A DNA stretch of 64,000 nt from assembly GCF_002018365.1 (NCBI RefSeq), contig NZ_MVKX01000003.1:1-64000 (forward strand). The letters run 5' to 3'. The notes below the pieces were generated by a model. It had not been told where the DNA came from. It saw only the letters and a list, made by a program, of their open reading frames with translations, and searched no databases. The position numbers were made by a program, and so were the translations under genes. Position 1 is the first letter of the stretch. Every line of letters starts with the position of its first letter. Positions 1 to 8,236 of the stretch are shown here, one piece after another. This DNA is from Acinetobacter amyesii. GTDB lineage: Bacteria > Pseudomonadota > Gammaproteobacteria > Pseudomonadales > Moraxellaceae.

Positions 1-74
1 TATTCCCGCTCGACTTGCATGTGTTAAGCCTGCCGCCAGCGTTCAATCTGAGCCATGATCAAACTCTTCAGTTT
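1..74 (-). rRNA. rrs: 16S ribosomal RNA, 5' end (partial)
   Basis: Read on the minus strand, the first 74 bases give the universal 16S 5' end, including the primer-27F site AGAGTTTGATCATGGCTCAG and the following ACGCTGGCGGCAGGC block. The mature 5' end is placed near position 74 by comparison with the E. coli start. The rest of the gene lies outside the window to the left. It is preceded by a leader and an rRNA-type promoter. Confidence 0.97.
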
Positions 75-609
75 AAAATCAATAGTACATATAGTGTACC
101 AATCTTGGCTCATCAATTACTGACAAAAATTTGCTCAAATAAACTTCGAGTAATTTCTACCATTAATCAATGAAAATAATTTCGATCAATCAATCAGTAA
201 AAATCCACACAAGTTGTTCTTCATAATCTCTTAATGATCTTCTTGTTGGTTCGTCACCAGCAAGCTAGGTCGGCTATATTACTCTTTATTTCTAAAGAGT
301 CAACCGGTAATTCAAATTATTTTAAACTTCCTTTCTAAAACCCAACTTAATCAATTCAACCAAGTTATTGTTTTATCAGAAGTTTTAATCTTCATCACCG
401 CCGATGGATGTGCATTCTACAGCATTTCTGATCCAACGCAACACCTTTTTTAAAATAATTATTTTGAGCGCACATTTTTCATTCAAATTACATTTTTTCA
501 TTCATATTTTGATCAAATTTGGTTTAATAGTAATAAATCAGGATTATTTGAACGTTTTTACTTATTATACGGCAAACATTTTGCCGCGCTAAAAGCGTCA
601 GGACTATAT
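75..609. other. Intergenic region: rRNA leader and divergent mlaA upstream region
   Basis: This stretch holds the 16S leader (75–268, transcribed leftwards), the rRNA promoter, and the A/T-rich upstream region of mlaA. I could not identify a convincing boxA in the leader or a clear sigma70 promoter for mlaA. Short open frames here have no coding features. Confidence 0.6.
268..303 (-). promoter_or_regulatory. rRNA operon promoter (P1-like)
   Basis: On the minus strand there is a -35 TTGACT (303–298), a 16-base spacer and a -10 TAATAT (281–276), followed by the GC-rich discriminator GCCGACC. A near-consensus core with a GC-rich discriminator and an A/T-rich stretch upstream (about 304–345, possible UP element) is typical of stringently controlled rRNA promoters. 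The predicted start is near 268–269, giving a leader of about 195 nt before mature 16S RNA. Confidence 0.8.
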
Positions 610-1566
610 ATGCGCCAAACTTCTTTTTTATATGCAGGATTATTGTCACTTGTCGTAACAACACCTGTATTTGCAAATGACGAGGCTTCAGCACCTGTTG
701 CTCAAGACTCAGAAGCTGCCAATAAATCAAAAACACAACAACTTGCGCATGCTGCGATGGTCAAGTCATCTGAAGTTGCAAAAAAATTATCTGTAAATGC
801 AAATGCAGCACAATCAGAAGAAGATAAAGACCCTTTCCAACCGATCAACCGGAAAGTTTACGCATTTAATGATTATTTAGATGTCCATATTGCCCGCCCT
901 GCTGCTGTGCAATATGTAGCAAAAACCCCAAAGGATATTCGTGAATCTTATCGTTTATTCCGTAAAAATTTGGGCGAACCTTGGAATGCATTTAACCAAC
1001 TCATCCAAGGGCGACCGACACGTGCCGCAAAAAGTTTGGGGCGTTTTACTGTTAATACACTGACAACTTTAGGCTTTGCTGACCCTGCAAGCCGTCTAGG
1101 TCTAGAAACAGAAGATGAAAACTTTGGCGCGACTTTAGGTTATTACGGTATTCCTTCTGGTCCTTATATTGTTCTACCAGTGCTTGGTCCAAGCACATTG
1201 CGCCAAACCGTCGGTCTAGCTGTAGATAGTCAAGGACGTCCACAGAAATATATGCTTGATGGTCATGATGTGGCGTATTGGTCTGAGCAAACTTTACGTG
1301 GAATCGATACTCGCGCTCAATTACTGGATATCGAAGGTGTATTGCAAGGTGATAAATACGCTCAAATTCGTGATATCTATTTGCAACGCCTGAACTATTC
1401 TATTGCTGAGAAAAAAGGTATTGCTGAAGAAAACTTATTTATTGATGAAGAAGATGACGATATTGATGAATCTGAAGATAATTCAACAGATGTTTCATCT
1501 GATGATTCTACCGATTTCATTGATGATAGCAGTTCAGATGATACCGACACGGTAACAACTGAATAA
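610..1566 (+). CDS. mlaA: MlaA/VacJ family outer-membrane phospholipid transport protein
   Basis: MlaA removes mislocalised phospholipids from the outer leaflet of the outer membrane and hands them to MlaC and the MlaFEDB ABC complex. The MlaA domain spans about residues 73–265, with the family's DPFQPINR start, the NLGEPWNAFNQLIQG stretch and the GPYIVLPVLGPST block. A signal peptide is seen at residues 1–22 (cleavage after VFA), but there is no lipobox and no cysteine anywhere, unlike E. coli MlaA, which is a lipoprotein. The last 40 residues are an Asp/Glu/Ser-rich acidic tail. The start has CAGGA eight bases upstream. The gene stands alone, divergent from rrn. Confidence 0.93.
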   Translation: MRQTSFLYAGLLSLVVTTPVFANDEASAPVAQDSEAANKSKTQQLAHAAMVKSSEVAKKLSVNANAAQSEEDKDPFQPINRKVYAFNDYLDVHIARPAAVQYVAKTPKDIRESYRLFRKNLGEPWNAFNQLIQGRPTRAAKSLGRFTVNTLTTLGFADPASRLGLETEDENFGATLGYYGIPSGPYIVLPVLGPSTLRQTVGLAVDSQGRPQKYMLDGHDVAYWSEQTLRGIDTRAQLLDIEGVLQGDKYAQIRDIYLQRLNYSIAEKKGIAEENLFIDEEDDDIDESEDNSTDVSSDDSTDFIDDSSSDDTDTVTTE

Positions 1567-1664
1567 ATAAAATTTTTCAATTGGCTGGTGTGGTTTTTCC
1601 CTCCAGCCATCATTAGCTTGCTATAGTACACTTATTGTCTATCGAAGGATTCATCTAATTCTTT

Positions 1665-2633
1665 ATGTATTTCATTCAACCTACTCGTGATATTCCATAT
1701 TTAGATCAGGTACTTGATGCGCTTCCTAGCGTACAAATGATTAACATTGAAGATCTAGACTTGTATGATCCAACGATCATTGCAATTGCTGATGTTGCTG
1801 ACTTTTTAAATCACCAATGGACACTTCCCACCATTGTGCTCGCTTTTGAGCATGAAGGTGCTGCACTGGCTCAAGCTTGGCAACAAGGCGCTTTAGCAGG
1901 ATGGGTTTGGGATCATATTCCAACCAACCTTCAAGTGGCACTCACTAAAATTGATGCGCAATACAAACGTAATCAAGACAGCCGTGACCTGCCTTCTGCT
2001 GCAGATTTGCAAAAACGTTTACTACCCAATCCGATTGAACTCCACAACTATAAAGTTGAAACATTCTTCCAACCATCTGCTTATTTATCGGGTGATTGGT
2101 ACGATTACTGGAAAATCAGCGATAAAGAAATCATGTTTTATCTCGCAGATGTATCTGGTCATGGGGTGACGAGTAGTTTACTGACCTCATGGATGGCTGC
2201 TTTCCACGGTCGTTCAAAAACCCCAAGAGAGTTGATCAAAAAACTCAATGGCATGTTGGTTCAAGAAAATATTGAAAAGCACATTACCATGATTGCGGGG
2301 ATACTCAATCTCGATACGCATGTCTTGAAATGGTCTAGCGCAGGCCATTATCCACCGGCCATTTTGTTTGAACCCGGTCTTCCCGCACGAATTTTAAATA
2401 CCAGTAGCTTCCCACTCGGCTTAACCGAAGACCTAGAAGTTGAAGAGTTTGAATTTACCTTAAATCGTTATTCGCGCTTTGTAATTTGCTCGGATGGCGC
2501 ACTTGAACCTTTTGATGGTGGATTGAATGAACAGCTAGGTCAATTAGTTTATCACTTGCAAAATCAATCATTTCAAGCACCAGACCATGTAGCTGACGAT
2601 ATTGCTATCCTAAGTTTACGTCGAATCAATTAA
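1665..2633 (+). CDS. gigA: GigA-like SpoIIE/PP2C-family serine phosphatase
   Basis: This looks like the RsbU-type phosphatase GigA of Acinetobacter. In A. baumannii GigA is reported to dephosphorylate the anti-anti-sigma-like partner GigB and so control stress, antibiotic tolerance and virulence. Residues 1–100 form a degenerate receiver-like domain. About 125–320 is a SpoIIE phosphatase domain with metal-binding aspartate motifs: SGDWYDYW, LADVSGHG, CSDGALEPF and the final DDIAILSL. The partner gigB follows 112 bp downstream on the same strand. No good Shine-Dalgarno is seen directly before the ATG, although AAGGA lies about 17 bases upstream. Function follows from family and neighbour. Confidence 0.85.
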   Translation: MYFIQPTRDIPYLDQVLDALPSVQMINIEDLDLYDPTIIAIADVADFLNHQWTLPTIVLAFEHEGAALAQAWQQGALAGWVWDHIPTNLQVALTKIDAQYKRNQDSRDLPSAADLQKRLLPNPIELHNYKVETFFQPSAYLSGDWYDYWKISDKEIMFYLADVSGHGVTSSLLTSWMAAFHGRSKTPRELIKKLNGMLVQENIEKHITMIAGILNLDTHVLKWSSAGHYPPAILFEPGLPARILNTSSFPLGLTEDLEVEEFEFTLNRYSRFVICSDGALEPFDGGLNEQLGQLVYHLQNQSFQAPDHVADDIAILSLRRIN

Positions 2634-2745
2634 TCACGAAATCAACTACTTAAACCGAATACGACTTTCTGATCATACTCGGCTACTTGAGTAAGCTGTG
2701 CCCCTATGGGATAATTTACTATCCTTCTCTGCAAATGGCATTTAT

Positions 2746-3264
2746 ATGTCAACAGGTCATGTTGAATATGCAAGCTTGAACGGAACGCATATTTTTAAGC
2801 TTATTGGCGAAGTGCGTGCCCAATCTTGTATTAGTCTAGACAAGTTATTAAACAAAATTGAACAGCAACAAAATGTCGTCGGTGCAATCGTTGATTTAAC
2901 CCAAACGACATTTATCGATAGTACTGTTCTTGGCATTTTGGCGAAACTGGGTTTGAAGCTCAAACAAGTTCACCATATCCAAGCGGTAATGTTGTCTACA
3001 AACTCTGATATCACAACGCTTGCCAATAGCATGGGTTTAGGTCAAGTGTTTGTTATTTTGAATTATTGTGGTGATCCAAGTGTATGCACTCGCGCACTTA
3101 TGGAAGAACACATTACCCATAGCAATATGCTGAATACGGTTTTAGATGCACACAAAACGCTGATGAAACTAAATGATAGCAACCAAAATATGTTTGAGCC
3201 TTTGGTCAAACAACTGCAAAAAGAGCAGGACAATCTAGAGCAACCCAAGCAGCAAAATGTCTAA
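2746..3264 (+). CDS. gigB: GigB-like STAS-domain anti-anti-sigma factor
   Basis: A STAS-domain protein of about 172 aa, the presumed substrate of the GigA phosphatase just upstream. The conserved phosphorylatable serine lies in the motif FIDSTVLG (Ser59 from the chosen start), where the strand–helix turn of STAS domains carries it. Residues 1–110 are the STAS fold; the rest is a helical, glutamine-rich tail ending QLQKEQDNLEQ. I chose the ATG at 2746 because the domain begins right after it; a GTG at 2698 would add 16 residues. Neither has a strong Shine-Dalgarno. In A. baumannii, GigB is reported to act together with the PTS-Ntr protein NPr, which is also encoded in this window (47208–47477). 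Confidence 0.82.
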   Translation: MSTGHVEYASLNGTHIFKLIGEVRAQSCISLDKLLNKIEQQQNVVGAIVDLTQTTFIDSTVLGILAKLGLKLKQVHHIQAVMLSTNSDITTLANSMGLGQVFVILNYCGDPSVCTRALMEEHITHSNMLNTVLDAHKTLMKLNDSNQNMFEPLVKQLQKEQDNLEQPKQQNV

Positions 3265-3296
3265 TTTAGGTTAATCACAGCAGAGACCCTCTTCGC

Positions 3297-4121
3297 ATGA
3301 CTTTACTTTCCGTTGCACAAATGAATTCTCAAAATGACATTGAAGATAACTTCAAAGTGATCGAATCATTGATGCAACAAAGTCAGGCTCAAGGTGCGAG
3401 TCTCATTGTATTTCCCGAAAATTTTGTCTGCTTTGCCGCAGGTAAACAACGCGAAACCGCGGCGCAATTTGAAAGTATTCAGCAGCGACTAGAACAACTC
3501 GCACATCGTTATCAACTTTGGATTGTTGCGGGTACACTCCCATGCCCCTATCGTCCAGATGGTTCAATCATTCAAGATGGCCGTGTCCGTACTGTTAGCC
3601 TGTGTATCAGCCCTGAACGCACCGAAGCACGTTATGACAAAATTCATTTATTTGATGTGCAAGTTGGTGATGCTGTAGGTGGCTATCAAGAATCAAAATT
3701 CTTTGAACCTGGTACTGAAACTGTGGTCGCAAAAACACCTTTTGGCAATATTGGCCTGATGGTGTGCTACGACTTGCGCTTTCCTGAACTGGCTTTAAAA
3801 CTTCGTACCCAAGGCGCAAATATATTAACTGCGCCTGCGGCTTTTACTTATACCACGGGTGAAATGCACTGGCAGCTCTTACTGCAAGCTCGTGCTATGG
3901 ATAGTCAATGTGCTGTATTAGGTGCAGCACAACAAGGTTGGCATGGTGAAAAACGTCAAACTTGGGGGCATGCTGGAGCAAGCAACAGCCGTGGTCAAAT
4001 TTTAGCAATCACCGCAGAAGAAGCCGCTCAACTACTCACGGTTCCTTTTGACTTAGATGAGCAGCAACAGATTCGCGCATCCATGCCACTGATGCAGCAC
4101 CGTGTTTTGGTTCAATATTGA
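3297..4121 (+). CDS. Carbon-nitrogen hydrolase, nitrilase superfamily (Nit-type amidase)
   Basis: A 274-residue single-domain CN hydrolase of the Nit1/Nit2 type, whose bacterial members often repair deaminated glutathione or hydrolyse omega-amides. The Glu-Lys-Cys catalytic triad is visible: Glu41 in VFPENF, Lys115 in YDKIHLFD and Cys157 in MVCYDLRFPEL. Length and motifs fit a complete enzyme. It starts 32 bp after gigB on the same strand, so it is probably co-transcribed, but no functional link is evident. The exact substrate cannot be told from the sequence. Confidence 0.9.
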   Translation: MTLLSVAQMNSQNDIEDNFKVIESLMQQSQAQGASLIVFPENFVCFAAGKQRETAAQFESIQQRLEQLAHRYQLWIVAGTLPCPYRPDGSIIQDGRVRTVSLCISPERTEARYDKIHLFDVQVGDAVGGYQESKFFEPGTETVVAKTPFGNIGLMVCYDLRFPELALKLRTQGANILTAPAAFTYTTGEMHWQLLLQARAMDSQCAVLGAAQQGWHGEKRQTWGHAGASNSRGQILAITAEEAAQLLTVPFDLDEQQQIRASMPLMQHRVLVQY

Positions 4122-4216
4122 TTTTCACCCTGTATAAAATTACAAAAAAACTGAATATTATTTAAGCAAAATCCCCCACGATATGAATTTGAACCATCAT
4201 CTGAGGGATTAGAAAA

Positions 4217-4642
4217 ATGACTTTAGAAAAAGCAGTTTATACAGCCCATGCAAAAGCCACTGGTGGTCGTGATGGTCGTGCAACGACGTCCGATGGGCAT
4301 TTAGATGTTCAATTGGCGGTGCCGAAAATTATGGGGGGTACAGGTAATGGTACAAATCCCGAACAACTCTTCGCCGCTGGTTATTCAGCTTGTTTTTTAG
4401 GTGCAATGAAATTTGTGTCAAACCGAGATAAAATTTCGATCGCCCCTGCTGCCTACGTCGAGGGTGATGTGGGTATCGGCCCTATTCCAACAGGATTTGG
4501 TATTGAAGTGACGCTCAATATTCATCTTGAAGGTATGGATGCAAGCGAGGCACAGAAATTGGTCGATGCTGCACATATTGTTTGCCCCTATTCAAATGCC
4601 ACCCGAAACAATATTAATGTCACTTTAAATGTTTTGACTTAA
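4217..4642 (+). CDS. ohr: Organic hydroperoxide resistance protein, Ohr/OsmC family
   Basis: Ohr is a thiol peroxidase that reduces organic and fatty-acid hydroperoxides. The 141-residue length is typical. The two reactive cysteines are Cys59 in GYSACFLGA and Cys123 in VCPYSNATRNN, and the conserved Arg18 and Glu49 (NPEQLFAAGY) are present. A Shine-Dalgarno GAGGGA lies about ten bases before the ATG. The gene is single, followed by its own terminator. I saw no OhrR regulator next to it and could not define an OhrR operator in the 95-base upstream gap. Confidence 0.95.
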   Translation: MTLEKAVYTAHAKATGGRDGRATTSDGHLDVQLAVPKIMGGTGNGTNPEQLFAAGYSACFLGAMKFVSNRDKISIAPAAYVEGDVGIGPIPTGFGIEVTLNIHLEGMDASEAQKLVDAAHIVCPYSNATRNNINVTLNVLT

Positions 4643-4664
4643 ATCCATTTTCAGCTATCTATAC

Positions 4665-4706
4665 AAAGCACTGTTTTAATTCCTTATAAAATAGTGCTTT
4701 GAACTT
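4665..4706 (+). terminator. Rho-independent terminator after ohr
   Basis: A 14-base-pair stem with a single G–U pair, AAAGCACTGTTTTA / TAAAATAGTGCTTT, around an eight-base loop, followed by a T-rich run (gaactttttt). Confidence 0.75.
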
Positions 4707-4841
4707 TTTTGACTTCTACAAATCTACAGCTGAGCTCAAAATAAACCTTATCCATTTCCAATACATTTAAATATTCATATTCAGCTACCAAAACCTTGCT
4801 AAAATATATAACGATTCTTATTTACATTCATTTGTTGATCT

Positions 4842-5237
4842 ATGATGCTTAAACCTCTCCTTATCAGTACATTGCTCATCAGCGCATCCACACTAAGTTT
4901 TGCCGAATTAACCCTGTCTGAAAAAGTCCGTCCTCAAATTAAATCTTTGGTTAATCCAGATATTCAACGTCTTGCGCTACCACCAACACCGAACAACATG
5001 TCTTTACCTGCCTATGGTCAAGGCATCATTGGTTGGGGTACAGGCCCAGAAGGTGCTGCAGCGCGCTTAGCCAATATCACCAAAGCTGACGTTGAAAAGC
5101 TTAAAACTCAAGATGTCACTTTAGAGATGGTTCAAACTTGGCAAAAGTTTTATGAAAATGAAACGCAGCGCAATGCAGGTAACCCAACCGCGCCCATTCG
5201 TGCTGAATTAATGAAGAAAATTGTAAGTTTGTGGTAA
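4842..5237 (+). CDS. Small exported protein, probably DUF4951 family
   Basis: A 131-residue protein of unknown function. Residues 1–21 form a signal peptide with cleavage after SFA, so the mature protein of about 110 aa should be periplasmic or secreted. The mature part has a glycine-rich block (PAYGQGIIGWGTGPEGA) and a charged helical C-terminus; it has no cysteines and no membrane segment. The glycine-rich block resembles the DUF4951 family that I recall from Acinetobacter; this assignment is from memory. It stands alone between two terminators. Confidence 0.7.
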   Translation: MMLKPLLISTLLISASTLSFAELTLSEKVRPQIKSLVNPDIQRLALPPTPNNMSLPAYGQGIIGWGTGPEGAAARLANITKADVEKLKTQDVTLEMVQTWQKFYENETQRNAGNPTAPIRAELMKKIVSLW

Positions 5238-5249
5238 GTGAAAGACTGT

Positions 5250-5275
5250 ACAGCCCATATTTTTGGGCTGTTTTT
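5250..5275 (+). terminator. Rho-independent terminator after the DUF4951-like gene
   Basis: Stem ACAGCCCA / TGGGCTGT with a short T-rich loop followed by TTTTT, 12 bases after the stop codon. Confidence 0.8.
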
Positions 5276-5410
5276 AGTTCAAATTAGAAATAAAAAATCA
5301 TGAGACATTCGATAGAAAGAATAATGAATAAAATTAAAAAATGTTTAATATTCAAACTATAATTAACTATACATCCATAAAAAAATTAAAATCATTTTCA
5401 GGACTTTACA

Positions 5411-5761
5411 ATGAAAACATACTTTTCGATGCTTTTTCTAAGCTTGGCCCTAGCCGCATGTAGCCAAACACCTGCGCCTGATTTTTCAGGGGAATGGAAA
5501 CAAACACCTGACACGGAGAGCCTACGCAAACTTTCCATTAGCAAACAAGGCGATGATTACCAAATTAAAGACGAATTTTGGCTCGATAAAAATAAAACTG
5601 AGCGTACTTCTACTGCTTCATCAGGTATGGCCGAAGTGAGTCATGATGTGCTGAAATATAAAGAGAGTAATAGCATTGAAATGAAACTGAGTGATGCAAC
5701 TCACCTCACTCTGACAGACAAAGCATATGATGCTGTAATTCATTTTGAAAAGATTAACTAA
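5411..5761 (+). CDS. Small putative lipoprotein
   Basis: A 116-residue protein with a lipoprotein signal: a hydrophobic stretch ending in the lipobox LAAC, with the acylated cysteine at residue 17. The mature part (about 100 aa) is hydrophilic and begins with the pattern FSGEWKQTPDTESLRKLSISKQGD, which resembles lipocalin-like or small beta-rich proteins whose first strand carries GxW. No enzyme motif is visible. The ATG follows ggactttaca, with AGGA eight bases upstream. A terminator follows immediately. Function unknown. Confidence 0.75.
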   Translation: MKTYFSMLFLSLALAACSQTPAPDFSGEWKQTPDTESLRKLSISKQGDDYQIKDEFWLDKNKTERTSTASSGMAEVSHDVLKYKESNSIEMKLSDATHLTLTDKAYDAVIHFEKIN

Positions 5762-5764
5762 AGC

Positions 5765-5803
5765 AAAGCCCCGAATCCTTACACTGGCTTCGGGGCTTTA
5801 TTT
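5765..5803. terminator. Bidirectional terminator between the lipoprotein gene and gspE
   Basis: Stem AAAGCCCCGAA / TTCGGGGCTTT with A- and T-runs on the two sides, lying between convergent genes, so it can serve both strands. Confidence 0.8.
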
Positions 5804-5817
5804 ATATTTCACACTGA

Positions 5818-7305
5818 CTATTCAGCCGCTTCATTCGTCACTCTGAGCACTTCTTCAATGGTGGTTTTACCTGCCAAAACTTTACGCAATCCATCATCAC
5901 GTATTGAACCCGCATTTGCACGCACATGATTTTCTAACTCAAACTCAGCAGCATTACCATGAATAAGGCGACGTGTTTGCTCATCAATCGGGACGATTTC
6001 ATAAATTGCGGTACGCCCTGTAAATCCAGTATGCGAGCATTGTTCACAGCCTTTAGGTTGAGGCAATTTTAACTCAGCCGATGCATCGAGATGCCTAAAT
6101 AAGTCTTTTTCAAAATCATCGGCATCATGCCAAGTCGCACAGTGACGGCACAAGGTTCGAACCAAACGCTGTGCCACCACACCGATCAGAGAGCTTGAAA
6201 GTAGAAAGGGTTCAATCCCCATGTCTTTAAGACGGGTCACTGCACCAATTGCTGTATTGGTATGCAGCGTTGAAAGTACCAAGTGGCCTGTTAATGACGC
6301 TTGTACTGCAATTTCAGCAGTTTCTAAATCACGAATCTCCCCGACCATTACTACATCTGGGTCTTGGCGGAGCATGGCTTTTAATGCACGAGCAAAGGTC
6401 ATATCCACTTTGGTATTGACCTGTGTCTGCCCGATCCCTTCAAGTTGATATTCAATTGGATCTTCTGCGGTCAAAATATTTTTTGAGCCATCATTTAAAT
6501 CAGACAATGCCGCATATAAGGTTGTGGTTTTACCTGAACCGGTCGGCCCTGTAACCAAAATAATGCCATGCGGACGATGCACCAGTTGTTTCAGTCGATC
6601 ATAGTCATGTTGCATCAAGCCCAAATGGGTCATGTTTAAACGCCCAGCTTGTTTATCAAGTAAACGCATCACCACACGCTCACCATAGGAAGACGGTAAG
6701 GTTGATACACGAACATCGACTTCACGGCCCGCCAAACGCAGTGAAATACGACCATCTTGTGGAATTCGCTTTTCCGCAATATCGAGTTTAGCCATGACTT
6801 TGATCCGTGACACCAACAATGGCGCAAGTTCACGACGTGGCTGCACAATTTCACGTAACTGACCATCAACACGTAAGCGGACAGACAGCTTTTTTTCAAA
6901 GGATTCGATATGAATATCTGAAGCACCGACACGGATCGCTTCAGACAATAAGGCATTGATTAAGCGTACAATCGGCGCATCATCTTCCTGATCCATCAGA
7001 TCTTCAGCTTCTGGCACAGAGTCCGCAAGGCTGAGTAAATCAGGATGATCTTCCAGACCCGCTGCCACTTGTTGAGACTCACCGGTATCTCCGGCAAAGC
7101 TTGCACTGAGTAATTGATTAAACTCTTGCTCACTACATAATTGATATTGTGCAGGATGCCCTAAATAGCGACGTGCTTCCTGTAAAGCCAACAGTGGCGT
7201 GCTGTCACGACGTACAATAAAAGCTTGATCACCCTCATATCGAAGCAATACGCCATGACGTTTGGCAAAACTATATGGTATTTGTAATTGTTTAAGTACT
7301 TGCAT
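5818..7305 (-). CDS. gspE: Type II secretion system ATPase GspE
   Basis: GspE is the cytoplasmic hexameric ATPase that powers pseudopilus assembly in type II secretion. About 495 aa: an N-terminal GspE/PilB domain, the GASDIHIES motif (about 128–136), Walker A GPTGSGKTTT (about 254–263), the Asp box and Walker B region (LRQDPDVVMVGEIRD), and a zinc-type tetracysteine element (CRHC…CEQC) before the C-terminus. The ATG at 7305 is preceded in frame by a GTG at 7308; no clear Shine-Dalgarno separates them. No other gsp gene is adjacent, as expected for Acinetobacter, where these genes are scattered. PilB is the closest alternative, but the length and N-terminus favour GspE. Confidence 0.9.
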   Translation of the reverse strand: MQVLKQLQIPYSFAKRHGVLLRYEGDQAFIVRRDSTPLLALQEARRYLGHPAQYQLCSEQEFNQLLSASFAGDTGESQQVAAGLEDHPDLLSLADSVPEAEDLMDQEDDAPIVRLINALLSEAIRVGASDIHIESFEKKLSVRLRVDGQLREIVQPRRELAPLLVSRIKVMAKLDIAEKRIPQDGRISLRLAGREVDVRVSTLPSSYGERVVMRLLDKQAGRLNMTHLGLMQHDYDRLKQLVHRPHGIILVTGPTGSGKTTTLYAALSDLNDGSKNILTAEDPIEYQLEGIGQTQVNTKVDMTFARALKAMLRQDPDVVMVGEIRDLETAEIAVQASLTGHLVLSTLHTNTAIGAVTRLKDMGIEPFLLSSSLIGVVAQRLVRTLCRHCATWHDADDFEKDLFRHLDASAELKLPQPKGCEQCSHTGFTGRTAIYEIVPIDEQTRRLIHGNAAEFELENHVRANAGSIRDDGLRKVLAGKTTIEEVLRVTNEAAE

Positions 7306-7405
7306 CACGCATTATAATGATGAAAAAAGTTGTTTTGAGTGTACTCTAAGCATCTGACAGCGTGAAGTCTGTTTTTAGGATTTATCAGGACAAGGGATAT
7401 ACGCA

Positions 7406-8227
7406 TTGCCATTAGAAAATGATTTGACTGAAAAGGAATCCCCAAAACGTAAATGGTGGGGGGAATATCAATTTGAACTGAATCACCCGCGCAGTTGGCA
7501 GTTTGGGTCTTTATTGTTTCGTGTGACGCGCGGCATGCAAGAGTGGCGTATGGAATACCATCGCCCGACCTTTCAGTTTGACTATGAGCAGCAATGGCAT
7601 CCGATTCAAGACCCTGAATTTGGTTTTCCACAACCCATTAAAATGGAACGTTATATGTTCCGCCAGACGCATGACAAAATTCAAATCATGCCACGTTTGG
7701 CCGATCGTTCTGTGGTGATTAAACCGGTCGATCCGATTTATATTCCTGCGGGACAGCGCGGAACGCTGTATATCAGCACACCGCTGTGGATTGCTGGCTT
7801 TGTCGAAGGTCTCAAAGAACCTTTGTTTGATATACCTGTAATTTTACCGAAAGATACCTGGTTTGGTCCGAATCATCGAATGGGTGAAATTTGCTATGCC
7901 ACAGCAGTTGATGGTCGTACAGAACTCAAACAACTCAAACCTCGTGCTTTTCGTGCAGTAACCCCTATTGAGTTTCATAACGTGAGTAATCAACAGATTC
8001 GTTTTGACCGTATGAATGTCCCCGTACCGGCTTTGCCATTATTTTATAGTGAAAGTACGGGACGTTTATGGACTTCACAAATTCGGGTCGTGCATGAAGG
8101 TCATGACAAACCGCCGCGGGTCAAAATTGAAAACCGTACACCGCCACAAGCAGGTGACGTGATTTATCTGCATCCGCCACGCGAGTCAGCCAATGTGCTG
8201 TTCAATATGTTTGATTCATTTTTCTAA
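7406..8227 (+). CDS. DUF432-like protein of unknown function, upstream of mscS
   Basis: A 273-residue soluble protein with no signal peptide, no membrane segment and no cysteine cluster; rich in aromatic residues, Pro and beta-type sequence. I believe it belongs to DUF432, a family often found beside small mechanosensitive channels, but this is from memory. The start is TTG at 7406, supported by AAGGGA eight bases upstream; the next ATG would remove about 44 residues. It ends nine bases before the mscS start on the same strand, so the two are almost certainly co-translated. This suggests a role linked to the channel or to envelope tension. Confidence 0.75.
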   Translation: MPLENDLTEKESPKRKWWGEYQFELNHPRSWQFGSLLFRVTRGMQEWRMEYHRPTFQFDYEQQWHPIQDPEFGFPQPIKMERYMFRQTHDKIQIMPRLADRSVVIKPVDPIYIPAGQRGTLYISTPLWIAGFVEGLKEPLFDIPVILPKDTWFGPNHRMGEICYATAVDGRTELKQLKPRAFRAVTPIEFHNVSNQQIRFDRMNVPVPALPLFYSESTGRLWTSQIRVVHEGHDKPPRVKIENRTPPQAGDVIYLHPPRESANVLFNMFDSFF

Positions 8228-8236
8228 GGGCGAGCC

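Noticed and set aside
75..268. boxA-type antitermination site in the 16S leader
   Set aside because: Several partial matches on the minus strand, none close enough to call.
404..592. 62-codon frame upstream of mlaA
   Set aside because: A/T-rich, hydrophobic by composition, no Shine-Dalgarno; lies in the promoter region.
7305..7631. Minus-strand frame in the gspE–DUF432 gap
   Set aside because: Overlaps the start of the DUF432-like gene, no motif, and would leave no promoter space.
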